This document shows positions 37,194 through 48,720 of a stretch of DNA of 64,000 nt, in pieces. Position numbers and translations under genes: made by a program. The stretch's first letter is position 1. Each line of letters begins with the position of its first letter. The notes under the pieces were generated by a model. It was not told the DNA's origin. It ran no database searches and saw nothing but the letters and a program-made list of their open reading frames with translations. Source of the DNA: Poa pratensis (Eukaryota > Streptophyta > Magnoliopsida > Poales > Poaceae); NCBI GenBank assembly GCA_947311845.1, contig CAMZMU010000111.1:17475282-17539281 (forward strand). The letters are read 5' to 3'.

Positions 37194-40000
37194 ATGTCAA
37201 ATCATCATCATAACCTCAATAATGTCCCCCGCGACATCCCCAAGCCTGCCTCGGCCGACGAGCTCGTCAAGAATGGCAAGAAGAAGAAGGTGAGTGACAT
37301 GATGCCTCATCACCAGCGCGGCAAAATCGATCCTGACAACAACAATGTGGCTGATTTGATTTGTTTTGTTCTGCAAATGACAGTCCTTCATGTCCAACAT
37401 CTTCCGCAAGAAAGGGAGGAGCGGCACGGGGAGCTCGGACAAGAGGACCACCTCGCGCCGAGACATTGTCTTCGATTTGGACGAGAAATGCGGTGGCGGT
37501 GCCGGCGAGAGGGCGGACACCACAACGATGGCGGAGGAGTTCTTGGACGCGACTCCCACCGTCCGCAAGAGCGCTTCAGGTGATTCACCAGCTAGCACTC
37601 GTGTATAAGTCGCGACGACGAGTTTGTTTGTGCTCTTTGTCATGATCGTCGCGGTTCTGATTTCGTTTTCTCTTCTCTTGGCCGGCCGGGCGTCAGATCG
37701 GCATTGCACGTCCCGAATCGAGAGCCTCACCCTGGGCTGCCTGGATTCACCCAACAGGCAGAACGTCGACACCAGGGAATACAGGTGACAGGAGCTCTTT
37801 GGTTCAGAAATTTTGATTGGTTGGAAGAGAAGAAGTTGATGAAATGGTGTTGTTGATGTTGCAGGGTGTTCGTGGGCACGTGGAACGTGGGAGGGAGGCC
37901 TCCTAACAGCAGCCTTAACCTAGAAGATTTTCTCCAGATCGAAGGTTTACCTGACATCTACGTCCTAGGGTACGTACTTGCAACATTTCCCGATCGATCC
38001 GTGAGCTGCACTCAGCGAATTTTCACGCGGTCGTTGCTGCACAATATCACACGGGAATGAGGACAGCCGTTTGATCGCCTGAATTTGGGGCAGGTTCCAG
38101 GAGATCGTTCCTCTGAACGCGGGGAACGTACTGGTGGTAGAGGACAACGAGCCGGCGGCGAAATGGCTGGCGCTCATCTACCAGGCCCTCAACAAGCCCC
38201 TGCAGCAGCAACAACAACAACAGACACAGGACCAGCAGTCCTCCGGCGACGAGCTGTCCCCGACGGAGTCATCCACCGCCGCCGCGTCCACCTCCACATC
38301 CGCCCAGACCCTGACCCGCCAGGGTGCCGGGCGCGACCGCGGCCCGTCCATCCCCAAGTCCTCCAGCGGCGGCTCGCTCTTCTTCCACAAGCCGTCCCTC
38401 AAGGCGCTCAGCAAGAACTACCGCGTCAACAGCGCGCTCGTCAAGACCTGCACCTGCATGTCCGACCCGTCCACCATGGTGCGCCGCGCCCGGGAGATGC
38501 GGGACTTCATCTACCGCGTCGAGGCCTCGTCGTCGGGCGGCGAGGAGCCGGACCAGTACCCCACCTCGTCGTCCTTGGCGACGGGAGTAGGAGGACTCGA
38601 TGCCATCGGCGGCGGCAGCGGGATGAACTACTGCCTGATCGCGAGCAAGCAGATGGTGGGCATCTTCCTGTCGGTGTGGGTGCGTCGTGAGCTGGTGCAG
38701 AACATCGGCCACCTCCGTGTGGACTCCGTCGGCCGAGGTATCATGGGCCGCCTGGGAAACAAGGGCGGCATTGCCATGAGCATGACGCTGCACCAGACCA
38801 GCGTGTGCTTCGTGTGCAGCCACCTGGCCTCCGGCGAGAAAGAAGGCGACGAGGTGCGCCGCAACGCGGACGTCGCCGAGATCCTCAAGACCACCCAGTT
38901 CCCGCGCATCTGCAAGGTGCCCGGACAGCGGATCCCCGAGAAGATCATCGACCACGAGTAATTAATTTAGCCCAACCCACAAAACAAAATTCACATGCTC
39001 TTCTTGTGCTTGATTTTGTTTGTGGAAAAATCATCCAGCCGGATCATATGGCTCGGCGACCTGAATTACCGTGTCACGCTGAGCTACGACGAGACAAGGG
39101 TGTTGGTCGAGGACAACGACTGGGACACCTTGCTCGAGAACGATCAGGTATGTAAAACCCTGCATTTTTCAGATATGCTACAGTGGATACAGCAAAAAAA
39201 CTGTGGGTTGGAGGCAAGGAAAACCAGCTGACTGACTGACAAGATGGATATCCCTGGACAGCTGATGATCGAGAGGCAGGCAGGAAGAGTGTTCAAAGGG
39301 TGGAAGGAAGGCAAGATCTACTTCGCACCGACGTACAAATACAAGCTGAACACCGACTCCTACGCCGGGGAAACCACGAAATCGAAGAAGAAACGGAGAA
39401 CGCCTGCGTGGTACGAGAAGAACAATAAGGCCTTGTTTACCTCTAGTGTATTTTAGGGGATGGGAGGGGATTATTTCGGATCCCCGAAATTCCCCACTAG
39501 TCTGTTTACTTCTAGTGTATTTTAGGGGATGGGAGAGGATAATCTCCAAATATCCCCTACCAACCACCTCATTTTTGCCTAACACAAAAACTCTACTCCA
39601 TGCTAGTGTATTGTAGGGAAGAGTATTTGTGGGGATTTGTGGGGATTTGGTATTCACCAAATCCCCTCCCATCCCCACTCTTCCCATCCCCTATAAAACC
39701 CCTGAAGTAAACAAGGCCTAAGTGAATCTGAACTCTGAATGTGAGGTTTTCTGACGGTTACCTCCATATGGACGTAGGTGTGATCGGATACTGTGGCACG
39801 GCCGGGGCATAGAACAGCTGCAGTACATCAGAGGCGAGTCCAGGTTCTCCGACCACCGGCCGGTCTGCAGCGTCTTCGTGGTCGAGGCTGATGTAGATAA
39901 TGGGAGCAAGATCAGGAAGGGTTACTCCACCCTGGACTCCAGGATCCACTGCGACTCGCCGTTGCAGATACCCCAGAGACACAGCTTCTATGACTTCTGA
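37194..40000 (+). CDS. Type I inositol polyphosphate 5-phosphatase, 8 exons, 609 aa
   Basis: Removes the 5-phosphate from inositol phosphates or phosphoinositides, shaping Ca2+ and membrane signalling. Exons are 37194-37289, 37384-37579, 37697-37784, 37865-37969, 38094-38957, 39039-39147, 39262-39410 and 39778-40000; all introns are GT-AG and phases agree (1830 nt). The N-terminus is basic and low-complexity. The catalytic fold starts at GTWNVGG (about residue 130). Landmarks follow: GRLGNKGG (375), [19 protein letters not shown] (404), WLGDLNYR (454), FAPTYKY (505), PAWCDRIL (535) and SDHRPV (557). WxGDxNxR and PxWCDRIL define the family. A Gln-rich insert (about 187-200) and a Ser/Thr-rich linker split the domain, as in plant type I enzymes. 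No breaks seen. The start is the first ATG in frame with exon 2; the exact paralogue is unknown. Confidence 0.93.
39429..39718. mobile_element. Tourist-like MITE (290 bp) in the last intron of the 5-phosphatase gene
   Basis: TSD TAA is at 39426-39428 and 39719-39721. TIRs are GGCCTTGTTTAC with the complement GTAAACAAGGCC. The left part contains a tandem near-duplicate of TCTAGTGTATTTTAGGGG. Without it the intron would be about 75 bp. It does not touch the splice sites (donor 39411, acceptor ends 39777). Confidence 0.9.
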
Positions 40001-40614
40001 CTTGTGATAGTGATCTTCATTTGTTGTCTATATTATAGCTTACAAGGATTAGAAATGTGTGTAGTGGGGGGCTGAAATTTTTCAACTTTCATGCCTAGCA
40101 ACTTTTCTTACCAACTGAAATGTAAATGGTGGCTTCTAGCAGATACATAAGCTGTTGCCAAACCCTTGAGTTTTGACACACCTAGTAACAGTACAATTAT
40201 GTCGTTTTTCAACCAAAAGCAGAGTCAAAAGAAGGAAAAGTAAACTTCGATTCTGATTTGTATTAGTTAGGAAAAGGACAGATAAATACCTTCAGATCTC
40301 TAAAAAAAACACAGGATAATACAGCATATATTCCACCACATGTAACTCAAAAAATTCTGAATGGCATAAGATAACTGAGTGTAACAATGTATTTATTGCT
40401 GTTTATCATCTGATAAGTACCGTATGTTGCCAAAAGGTCCTTCGAATAAGGTCACAAGGTGCCGACTACAAAACAAGTCAGGCAGCACTTCACGATTACG
40501 TTAAGGATTGTTATCACTCTTAATGTTCATCTATTTCTGGGAGTTCGCTTTGGTGGAGCTGATATCAACATCTGGAATGTATGTTTCATGGTGATACTTC
40601 ACGGGTGAGATACT
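40001..40614. other. Convergent 3' spacer between the 5-phosphatase and Sec14-like genes
   Basis: 614 bp between two stop codons facing each other. It must hold both 3' UTRs. No distinct poly-A signal could be assigned and no further gene is seen. Confidence 0.6.
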
Positions 40615-40624
40615 TCACGGGTGA
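40593..40624. repeat. Perfect 16-bp tandem duplication at the Sec14-like stop codon
   Basis: GATACTTCACGGGTGA occurs twice back to back (40593-40608, 40609-40624). The stop codon (40615-40617, minus) lies in the second copy. Confidence 0.9.
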
Positions 40625-42535
40625 GACGAATTGCCACCTTTATCTGCTGATGTAACACCTTCTCCTGGCGAGCTTGTCAACTTAACTGTGCTTGATTCAG
40701 TTTCTTCTTTCGTTTCAGATCTAGTCTCGGTTTCATCCTTTACAGAGTCGATCTCTGTTTCGCGCTTCTTCTCAGACAAAATCTCGGTCTCTTCCTTCTC
40801 CTCCGATGAAGTCTCTGTTTCTCCACTCTTTTCAGATGCAGTCTCTGTTTCCTCAATCTTGTCCACTTCAGTCTCTTCGGTCTTCAGACCTGAGCTACAT
40901 TGTTGGGCCCCATGGTTCTTCATCAGATAGGGCTCCGAACCAAGAGCAGAATTCTCAGGGCTCCAGAACAATGGCATCTTGCTGTCATCCTCTCTCACCC
41001 TTGCAGCGTACTCATTTATGTCAAAACTGGCCTGGCCTCTACCGCCAAATGCACATTCTAACTCATCCATGTTGAAAAGCTCTTCCATTATCTTGTCGGT
41101 TTCAGGATTATCTGGGTATACAAATTTGACCTTATTTCTCGTTTTCGGCTCAAGAATGGGACTTGCCATCTGCATTCAGATCCAGAACTTAGATGTGGAA
41201 ATAGGACACAAAAACTGTAAGAAACACAGGATGATTCATCTTCTTTTATGGACTTTAACTGCTACTCATTGACAGGTTCTCCACAAGATCAAAATGAGAA
41301 CATCATGAAGAAACAAATACAAGGTATTCCGATGTAAAAAAAAAATAGAACACGCTGTGGTATCATATATACGCAGTCTAATGCAAAGAGGAGAATAGAG
41401 ACATGCTTTGGCAATACACAAATACACATAATCCAAATGTTTTTGATTAATTAAATAGATTAAAAAGATAATTATATATTCTACAAGCCATACCTTCCAG
41501 AAAGACTCAAAAAACCTGGGAGCATTGTAAAGAATTGCCACACCCAATCTTTCAGGATAATGACCTTGTAGGACATCTGCTGTCAACTTTGTCACGTGAA
41601 GTGATAAGTGAGACATGCCGAAGCCAGCAAAATCAATGAGCCAAACCATCTGATCCTGCCCAGGTGGAAGATTTAGGATTGCATTCTCCATACAGTACAC
41701 CAAATACCTGACCTGCCCCTTGGCCTTCTTGGTATTCTGAAAACGGGACATAAAAAATTAGAATGACTAAATGACACAATCTTCTGTTCATATGAAATAA
41801 ATATGCACATTTGATAAAAGCAGAAAAAAGAGCATGATTAAACCTGGCATGAAGGTCTCATGACAAGAATACTCCGTCCACTCTTGTCAAAAGAATTACT
41901 TCGGTAAACTTTTCCAGTCATGGCTTCATCTGATATGTCATCCTATCAAGAAATTTTAACAACACTGTTCATCAAATACTGTGCCATAAAAAACTGATTA
42001 CAATAATGCATGATTTATAAGGCATACTAGAAAGCTCCGTGATGGCATGAAGAAAATCACTTGCACCACTTGGATACATGATTTGCTATTTCTTTCGAGA
42101 AATATAGGTATTATTAAATCAAAAGGTGAGAATCTAACCCAACGGATCTCATCAGGCTTATACTCTGAACGCCATTTCAAGGTTTTCATAAGCATTTTGG
42201 TAGCCTTCTTCACGTCCCAGTTCCTTGCTATCAGATACCTCGCAATTGAACCATCTGAGCAATACAGTGCAGATTTTCCTGATAGTTTTCCTAGGGCAGC
42301 TCTAACTTCACCAATCTAACAAGAAATAATATAAATATGAGAAAACAGCACTGTTTGTGTGCAAAGCAGGGTAAATGGAACAATTAGCTCCCCAAAAGTC
42401 TGACAAAAAAATATCGAGTTGCGTCTAAGCAAAATATATTTAACTCAGGTGATGTAGGATCACCTTGGACAGCTGTTGCTCATATAATGCTGCTTCTTTC
42501 GTATGGCCATTGTTTGCACTGCTCCCTGAGCTCAT
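40615..42535 (-). CDS. Sec14-like (CRAL-TRIO) lipid-transfer protein, 5 coding exons, 381 aa
   Basis: Likely binds and exchanges phosphatidylinositol or related lipids between membranes. Coding exons on the minus strand are 42464-42535, 42139-42315, 41844-41942, 41494-41736 and 40615-41169; all splice sites are GT-AG and all introns are phase 0. The CRAL-TRIO N-terminal helical domain (about residues 28-83, SIARYLIARNWDVKKATKML) precedes the lipid-binding domain (about 95-240, with MVWLIDFAGFGMSHLS and HYPERLGVAILYNAPRFFESFWK). After the fold comes an acidic tail of about seven 10-residue repeats built on TETxSEKKEE. The start ATG follows an in-frame short leader. Frame intact throughout. The tail is unlike the short C-termini of simple Sec14 proteins. 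The substrate is inferred from the family. Confidence 0.92.
40665..40878 (-). repeat. 30-bp coding minisatellite (acidic tail of Sec14-like gene)
   Basis: About seven diverged 30-bp units each encode ten residues rich in Glu, Thr and Ser. The period is preserved in frame, with one unit one codon shorter. Confidence 0.75.
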
Positions 42536-43821
42536 AGTTCTCTTTTGCTATTACCTATTTTACACTGAGTTACATTGAGTTAGATAAAAGAGAAGACACG
42601 TATTGAGAAACAGTAGGGGGGACAAGGTAAAACAATCTAGCAGGTCTGCACAGCATAGTGCAGTTCATACAGTTAACTCTTTCTGATAATTATAGCAGGA
42701 TCATATTTAGAGGCGAGCCAAGAAATTTATGGACCATGCTGTAGGAGGTGGTCTTGTATTATTCATTGTACCTTACACAGCTATTTTTCTTAATTTTGTG
42801 GTTTACTAGTGTGGTAAAGTAGACCTGTAATTGTAAGCATAAGGAAGTTACTGAAGTTGGACTGCTGGAGTATGTTATCTCTGTGTATAAAATTTACCTA
42901 CTCCTGTAGTATGGATCAATATTGTGTGTATAAGTAGACCAACATATATCATCTTTGTCCTCTAATATGTGCTAATACAACCTGAAGATACACTAAGATC
43001 AACCAATACAAAACACAGCAAACTTGGATTCCTTGAAGGAGCAGAATACAGCAAATTTAATGGACAAGTATACACTGATCACAAGAACAAGCACAAATTT
43101 TGGATGAAGTTGTCGTATCAACACTATCCAATAATCCTGCAGAGGAGGCACCAGCACAGCCCTGGAGCAGACTAGAGTCCCAAATTTTCATTGCCGGCCA
43201 ACAAAACTAGCTACCGCGGAACCACTAAAAAACAGCAACATTCAGAGCGTCAACTTAACAGACAACCTCGAGTCCACGACCCTCGCCAATAAACATCCAG
43301 ATCCCTGAAGAACCTAACGGAACCATGTGAAAGGGGGAAAATTGCGGAGCAGCGACTCAGCAGACACCACGAGTCCAAGGCAAGAATCATCCAAATTCCT
43401 GAAGGAACCTCCCAATCTCGCACGAAATCGCAGTAAATGAACAGAGCCAAGAGCCGCAACCCCCCAATTTTTGCTCGGGATGCTGCCGCCGACGCCGCGC
43501 CGCAAGAACCAAGAAACGCCTGTCGAAATGGCACACACCCCAAGACAACAAGATTCTCCTAAACCCACCCCCAAGAAAACGCCGCCGTAGGAATGCAAGA
43601 TCCCAGCCTACGGTTGGCTTCAAGCTGATGACCAGACGCACCAAGGGGATCCCCGACACATCCCACCAAAATGGAAGCTTTACCGCACATGCAACAGATC
43701 GTCCGGAAGCAGAACCGCCCAAAAAGGGCATGGCAAATCTTCCAGGGGAAAAGGCGCTAAAAGCGAAGCCGACGGCTTCCCGACCCGAATCGAAGCTGCC
43801 AGCAAAAGCAAGGGCGCTCAC
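42536..43821 (-). other. Probable 5' UTR intron of the Sec14-like gene
   Basis: Minus-strand donor GAG|GTGAGCG is at 43821/43822, and an acceptor-like TAGGTAATAG precedes the ATG near 42550. No coding frame with domain character lies between. The intron is inferred from splice signals only. Confidence 0.4.
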
Positions 43822-43960
43822 CTCGGCGACGGCGAGAGACAGGATGCGCGGAGCACGCAAGGCCAGCCCGGGTCGTCCTCTCCGGTTCCCCCCTTGCTCG
43901 CGAGGACTCGAATGGACTACTTGGTAAAAGTGGAATCTGCTCCCCTCGATTCGTTTGGGA
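43822..43960 (-). other. Probable 5' non-coding exon of the Sec14-like gene
   Basis: A GC-rich stretch ends at a strong donor on the minus strand (43821/43822). The outer boundary is a guess; no clear TATA box was found. Confidence 0.35.
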
Positions 43961-46043
43961 GAGAATAAATCTGACGGCCTACGTTGGTCTGATCCTCTGG
44001 CGTCGAGCTATCGGACGGCTGAAACGATTCCTTGGCCACTATGTACTTGGCGGTGCGCAGGACAATGGGAACCCGAAAAATTATTGGGATTGTCGGGAAG
44101 ATGTGAGCTGTTTTTTGTGCTGTAGTTCGTTGGCGCTGTGATCCGCGAATGGGATCGGATTGGATTGTTAAGACTTGTGTTGGGGATCATGGCACGACAA
44201 GAATAAATGGTTAATTATCGTTAGAGATTGAAATGTGCTGTCTACACTATCAAAAGGCATAAAAACTAGGTACTCCAGCACGACCATTTTTGTCCATTTT
44301 TCCCTTCTAGTCTTCCTTCCCCGGAACTTATACTCGAAACTTGCGAGGTACGAAAATTAGAATACTTTGGGCGATCCACCTTGAACTTATACACCAGCGA
44401 GTCGAGCCAACCTAACACTTTAGCCCATTCATAAAATGATTTCAATGAGTATTGAATACTCGATTAACTCATTTAGCTCATATTATACCATCACATGGGT
44501 CAACACTGAACCCAAATCATTTGAAATCAAAGTAGCTAAGAACTCAAATCCCTCTTGCACTATTGGGTGCTATTTAACGATGCAAGTGGGATGGGCCCTC
44601 CCGCCAGGCCCGCCTTTCATCCCGTATGTAAATCCCAGTTATCTCGTTACTGCTATCCTGTTTTATGCGGGCGGAATAAACCGTGCAACCCACGTATCCC
44701 CAATCGTACCACAAGACAGTTGATAGTTGTATGAAGATTACGGCCGAATCTGTTGCATGCATGGTACGGGCCACTTCACTCTTTTGGCTGTTTGCACTTG
44801 GTAACATGCAACGAGTTAACCGCTGGCCCCATGGGACCCGCCTGTCCACATCCTAATGTCCCGTTTATCCCATTTAATCCAGACGGATCAGATTAGGCGG
44901 GAGGACGTCCCATTTTGTGCCACTTGCATCGATTAGTGCTATTCACATAGTAGCTCTGCGGCGGCGACTAGGTTGGAGAATGGCGAGCGCCTTCAGCAAC
45001 CACTCCTTGTCTCTGGCATCAATGTGTTGTTGTGCCATAAATGATCATATTTTTCTATTAGAGTTCCTTTTCTTAACTAGCTTAACAAGCCAACTTGAGT
45101 ATTACCAATTAAGTCGACCCGATTTTTAGTTCTGAGATCATCAAGTTAACAAACTAAGTCGAGTTCCGAATTTTGCTGCGTGATTTTGCATTATTGTACG
45201 AAGCAACATTGAATGCACCGAGATTTTTTTCAAAATTTAAACCTTACAAATGTTGTTTTTGATTATTATTTTTAAATAGAAGGAGCACAGGTAAAATGAC
45301 TTTCCGCATGAAAGGACATTTAAAGAAGGAAATCCAAGGCATGATTGAATCCGCCAAGCCAAACAGAAGAGAATGCATATGATCTCAATCATTAAAATTG
45401 ATTGTCACGTCCTCTCCCTTTCTTAAACTCCCAAAATAGGCTCTACTCCTCCGTGCCTGACACGAAGTAGTACTAGTTACCTACACACGACACGTATATA
45501 ATTTACCAATTTGGGGATTTGTTCGTCCGTCGGCTGGGCGACAGGGCGAGCATGGCACTTGCTGCCTTGCTGGTTGCTGCCACGATACCCATTGTTAATC
45601 TAGGTGCATGATTTGTTCAAAAAAATCTAGGTGCATGATCCACGTTTGTCGGAGCACATGGCTGGATTCCAGCTACAGTTTTCTCATGAGATGACCATGA
45701 TTGGAAGGATGGCATGAGCCATGAGGTATGCTGTGCCCTCTGTCTCACTTTTTTTTAGAGGATTCTCACTTATTAAGTGGACGCTGCCGTCTGTCAGACT
45801 GGAATATAGGGCTTAGCCACAGCTACAGGCCGGCCCAACAGAGAACTCCACCACTAGGCCATCCAACTCACGCACGCCCACGGACCCCTATACCCGATGG
45901 AGACGCCTCCGAGCAGCCCAAAATGGCCATCCTTCGTGCCACGTGTTTTACCAGTTCAGCCCACAGAACAACCATTATGGCGGGCCGCCCGTTCAGCTGT
46001 GCTACACCTTACAAAAATGGTTTTTTTTAGATGACCTTATTTC
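43961..46043. other. Intergenic, no gene recognised
   Basis: 2.1 kb with only short unrelated frames. A short repeated AATCTAGGTGCATGAT occurs near 45597 and 45627. A T-run at 45750 and mixed AT/GC islands are present. No domain, RNA gene or TIR pair identified. Confidence 0.5.
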
Positions 46044-46470
46044 TTTTGCATGCAAAATAGGATTTGGACGGCGGAGCAGCTTCAACGTAGGGTTTGGAAA
46101 AATTGTGGGAATTGTTCACTTTCCAACGATATGTTCTACAAATGCCATTTCACCTCGTGCATTTGGAAAGAGATACTCGTTTGGTGCGGTTGCCACGATA
46201 TTTTTGACGCTATGGGTCAATGTCCAACGAGACGGTCGTGGGTGAGTGCTGAGTGGTGGTCCAACCTTGTGCTCAACCATGGCGTGCCAAGCAAGGCGAT
46301 GGCCTCCATCATCATGCTTATCTCTTGAAAGGGTTGGAAGGAACAAAACGTTAGGAACTTTCGCCATATTGCCTTGCCGGCGAACATGGTTATCTCTAGA
46401 ATTATAAATGAGGCGAGAGCGTGGGTTTGGCCGGTGCCAAATTTGACCAATAAAATCCCGAGGGCGTAAT
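46044..46470 (+). pseudogene. LINE C-terminal fragment (zf-RVT to ORF2 end)
   Basis: Encodes NRIWTAEQLQRRVWKNCG, then FYKCHFTSCIWKEILVWCGCHD, then WWSNLVLNHGVPSKAMASI and a final basic segment, matching the end of plant L1 ORF2 proteins. One stop (near 46326) replaces a Trp codon. It lies upstream of the thaumatin-like gene and is 5'-truncated. Confidence 0.8.
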
Positions 46471-46696
46471 CTCCTTTGTAAAGTCTCATGTCATAGTTAA
46501 CAATTCTAAAAAATCTTCTTCTTATTCCATGAAAAGGCAAATCTCTTGAAGTATTCAACAGTTGAACCTCCTTAGTGGTAACAGACATAATACCAGGAGC
46601 AAAAGGGAATTGCATACTTAAAAATTCCTTACCTACCGAATCCTTTTTTTTTTTTGGCCAAGCAGGTCTCTGCAGTCTGCACCAGGTGGCTCCGCT

Positions 46697-46760
46697 CTTA
46701 TCTTTTTTTTTTTTTTTGAAGTGTGGCAAAAGCATTGCCTTTTCGATCGCTCTTATCATG
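46697..46760 (-). repeat. LINE/SINE 3' terminus with poly-A (minus strand)
   Basis: On the minus strand a GGCAATGCTTTTGCC hairpin is followed by CACACTTC and a run of about 14 A. It resembles the 3' end of the LINE piece near 53200. A second poly-T run lies at 46644-46655. Confidence 0.5.
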
Positions 46761-46890
46761 TCTTAGCTTTACTTCCATTGCAATGCAAGTTACACTAACA
46801 CAAATCTCATCCTGCCAGGCCGGCCTAGAGCTAGGTTAGCTAGACTCGAGTCACTCGATCAGTCCTCACCTCTTTCCTGCATTTCGCAAG

Positions 46891-46897
46891 TATAAAG
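46891..46897 (+). promoter_or_regulatory. TATA box of the thaumatin-like gene
   Basis: TATAAAG, 70 bp before the start codon at 46961, a typical spacing for a short leader. Confidence 0.65.
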
Positions 46898-46960
46898 CTC
46901 GGCCTGCTACGTCTCCATTTGTATCGCAGGTCAGTCAGTGCTCCTTGACAGATCGAAGAG

Positions 46961-47834
46961 ATGGCTGTTCTTCCTCTGTTTCTCTCTTGCATCCTCGTGC
47001 TGGCTCGCTCAGGTCAGTCAGAGCTTGCGACGAAGGCCAACACGCACAAGTGATGCGTTTGTATTGTATACTGAATACGGACATACAATGTTTGGTTTTG
47101 CAGGACCGGTGGTGGGCGTCACGTTCCACGTAACCAACAAGTGCCCCTTCCCGGTGTGGCCGGCGGCCGCGCCCAACGCCGGCCACCCCGTGATCGCCGA
47201 CGGCGGCTTCTTCCTCCCGCCTGGCCAGTCGAAGCGCGTCAGGGCGCCGGCCACCTGGAACGGCCGCTTCTGGGGCCGCACCGTCTGCGACGTCACCGGC
47301 GCCAACGCCGCCAGCTGCATCACCGGCGACTGCGGCGGACGCCTCGCCTGCAACGGATCCATCGGCGCCCCTCCCGCCACTCTCGTGGAGGTGAACCTGC
47401 ACGAGGACCAGAGCAAAGGGAGCTCCTACGACGTGAGCGTGGTGGACGGGTACAACCTCCCGGTGGCCGTGTGGACTAAGCCGGCGAACCGCAGTGGCAA
47501 GTGCTTCGTCGCCGGGTGCACCAAGAACGTGAACTCTGTGTGCCCGCCGGAGCTGCAGGTGACGAGCGGCGCGAAGAGCGGGACGGTGGTGGCGTGCAGG
47601 AGCGCGTGCCTGGCCTTCGGCCTGGACGCCTTCTGCTGCCGCGGCGCGTACGGCACCGCGGCGACGTGCCGGGGCAGCGTCTACTCCCGCCTCTTCAAGG
47701 ATGCGTGCCCTAGCTACTACAGCTACGCGTACGACCAGGCCGCCACCACGGCGCGCTGCTACGCGCCGGAGTACGTGATCACCTTCTGCCCGTCCAGATG
47801 GGGCGCCACGCCCGATCGTGTGGCCCAGGTTTGA
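46961..47834 (+). CDS. Thaumatin-like protein (PR-5 family), 2 exons, 260 aa
   Basis: Secreted defence-type protein; relatives bind fungal beta-glucans or permeabilise fungal membranes. Exons are 46961-47012 and 47104-47834, with a 91-bp GT-AG intron after the signal peptide, a common site in this family. A longer unspliced frame from 46938 exists, but it would read through the intron and lose the signal peptide. Spliced, residues 1-17 or so (MAVLPLFLSCILVLARSG) form a signal peptide. The mature part has 16 Cys, the number for eight disulfides. SYDVSVVDGYNLPVAV carries the acidic-cleft Asp residues, and CRSACLAFGLDAFCC and YAPEYVITFCP are family landmarks. No break seen. A TATA box lies 70 bp upstream. 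Confidence 0.93.
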
Positions 47835-48014
47835 TCACTGTCAGGAGCAGAACGCCGCGCGCCGCTCTTTCATCGTCACTACCAAACCCAACTATACTTA
47901 CTGCGTATACTTGCGGTGTATGTATGTACGGGTGAATATATTTGTGCTGGTGTTGTAGAACTATGTTATATACGGGCTAGAATCGCTGCAAGCGTCTCCA
48001 ACAGGGCCTCTAAT
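47835..48014 (+). other. 3' region of the thaumatin-like gene
   Basis: Probable 3' UTR. No gene, and no unambiguous poly-A signal. Confidence 0.5.
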
Positions 48015-48191
48015 CATGGGCGGAACTAAGATGGAGCATTAAGGGGGCCAAACATGCTAATCTTTTGTTAGAGGGACCAAACATACAATTTTCTTCAAAA
48101 TCATAACTAATCTAGCCTTATATGCATAAAAAATTGCTTGACGTAACCATGCATAGGGGGGCCACGGCACCTGCTTGCCACCCCGCCCTTG
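48015..48191. mobile_element. hAT-type MITE, 177 bp (copy 1)
   Basis: An exact 8-bp TSD CCTCTAAT is at 48007-48014 and 48192-48199. The ends are degenerate TIRs (CATGGGCGGAAC and the complement of CCACCCCGCCCTTG). The interior matches the MITE at 60553-60740 (GGGGGCCA blocks and the GGGGGGCCA-GGCACCTGCTTGCC stretch). Confidence 0.82.
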
Positions 48192-48199
48192 CCTCTAAT

Positions 48200-48457
48200 T
48201 CACGGATGGTGGCTTTGTGCCCTTGGACACGAAGCTCTGGGAGTACTTTGAGTAACTGAGACCGTAGCCTAAGTTGTACACGGTCTTGCCTTTGTAGAAC
48301 CTGTACGTGCGTCCAGGATAGCCGGCCTGTTGACTGGTCGGCGCGCATCCGCATGTCCGTCATCGGCACGGCCGTGAAGCGTGAACTCCTTCGGGTCGCA
48401 CCTCACCGGCAGCGGCAGCCTCCACCTGACTTGCAAGCGTCAGTCACTACTCACTAG
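48200..48457 (-). pseudogene. Shuffled beta-xylosidase gene fragment
   Basis: 48203-48420 is a diverged copy of the xylosidase last exon around 54760-54965, encoding the region [32 protein letters not shown] with stops. It joins directly to about 30 bp (48427-48457, ACTTGCAAGCGTCAG...) that matches the parent gene's third intron near 56506-56535. Everything between is missing, so this is a gene copy with an internal deletion of roughly 1.5 kb. It starts right after the TSD of one hAT MITE and ends at the TSD-like flank of another. Confidence 0.85.
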
Positions 48458-48461
48458 GCAT

Positions 48462-48720
48462 CAATGTTTTAAATAGCGGGTTATATCAAAAAGCGGCAAC
48501 CTTTAAAAAAAATCACGGGGTTTGGTTTTCGAGTCCGGTTTCCCGATTAACCGGACCAACTCTATTCTTCTATAATGCAATGCAGCAGCTCCCCACCCTA
48601 TGATGAGGTTATAATAGCGGGGTTAAATTGAAGCTAAATGAGACTATAACGAAAAATTGTATATGGATTCGTTTAGCGGCAACATGTTCAAAAAACTATA
48701 ACGGGCTATTTAAAACTATG
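48462..48720. mobile_element. hAT-like MITE, 259 bp, TIR CAATGTTTTAAATAGC
   Basis: The left end CAATGTTTTAAATAGCGGG faces the right end GGGCTATTTAAAACTATG. Flanks CTAGGCAT and CTACACAT agree at 6 of 8 bases, consistent with a decayed 8-bp TSD. Non-coding. Confidence 0.7.

Noticed and set aside
38085..38690. 201-codon alternative frame over the large 5-phosphatase exon
   Set aside because: A shadow of the phosphatase frame in GC-rich coding DNA; low-complexity Arg/Pro/His content.
46938..47103. Unspliced upstream start for the thaumatin-like protein
   Set aside because: It reads through a GT-AG intron and loses the signal peptide. The ATG at 46961 with splicing gives a normal family protein.
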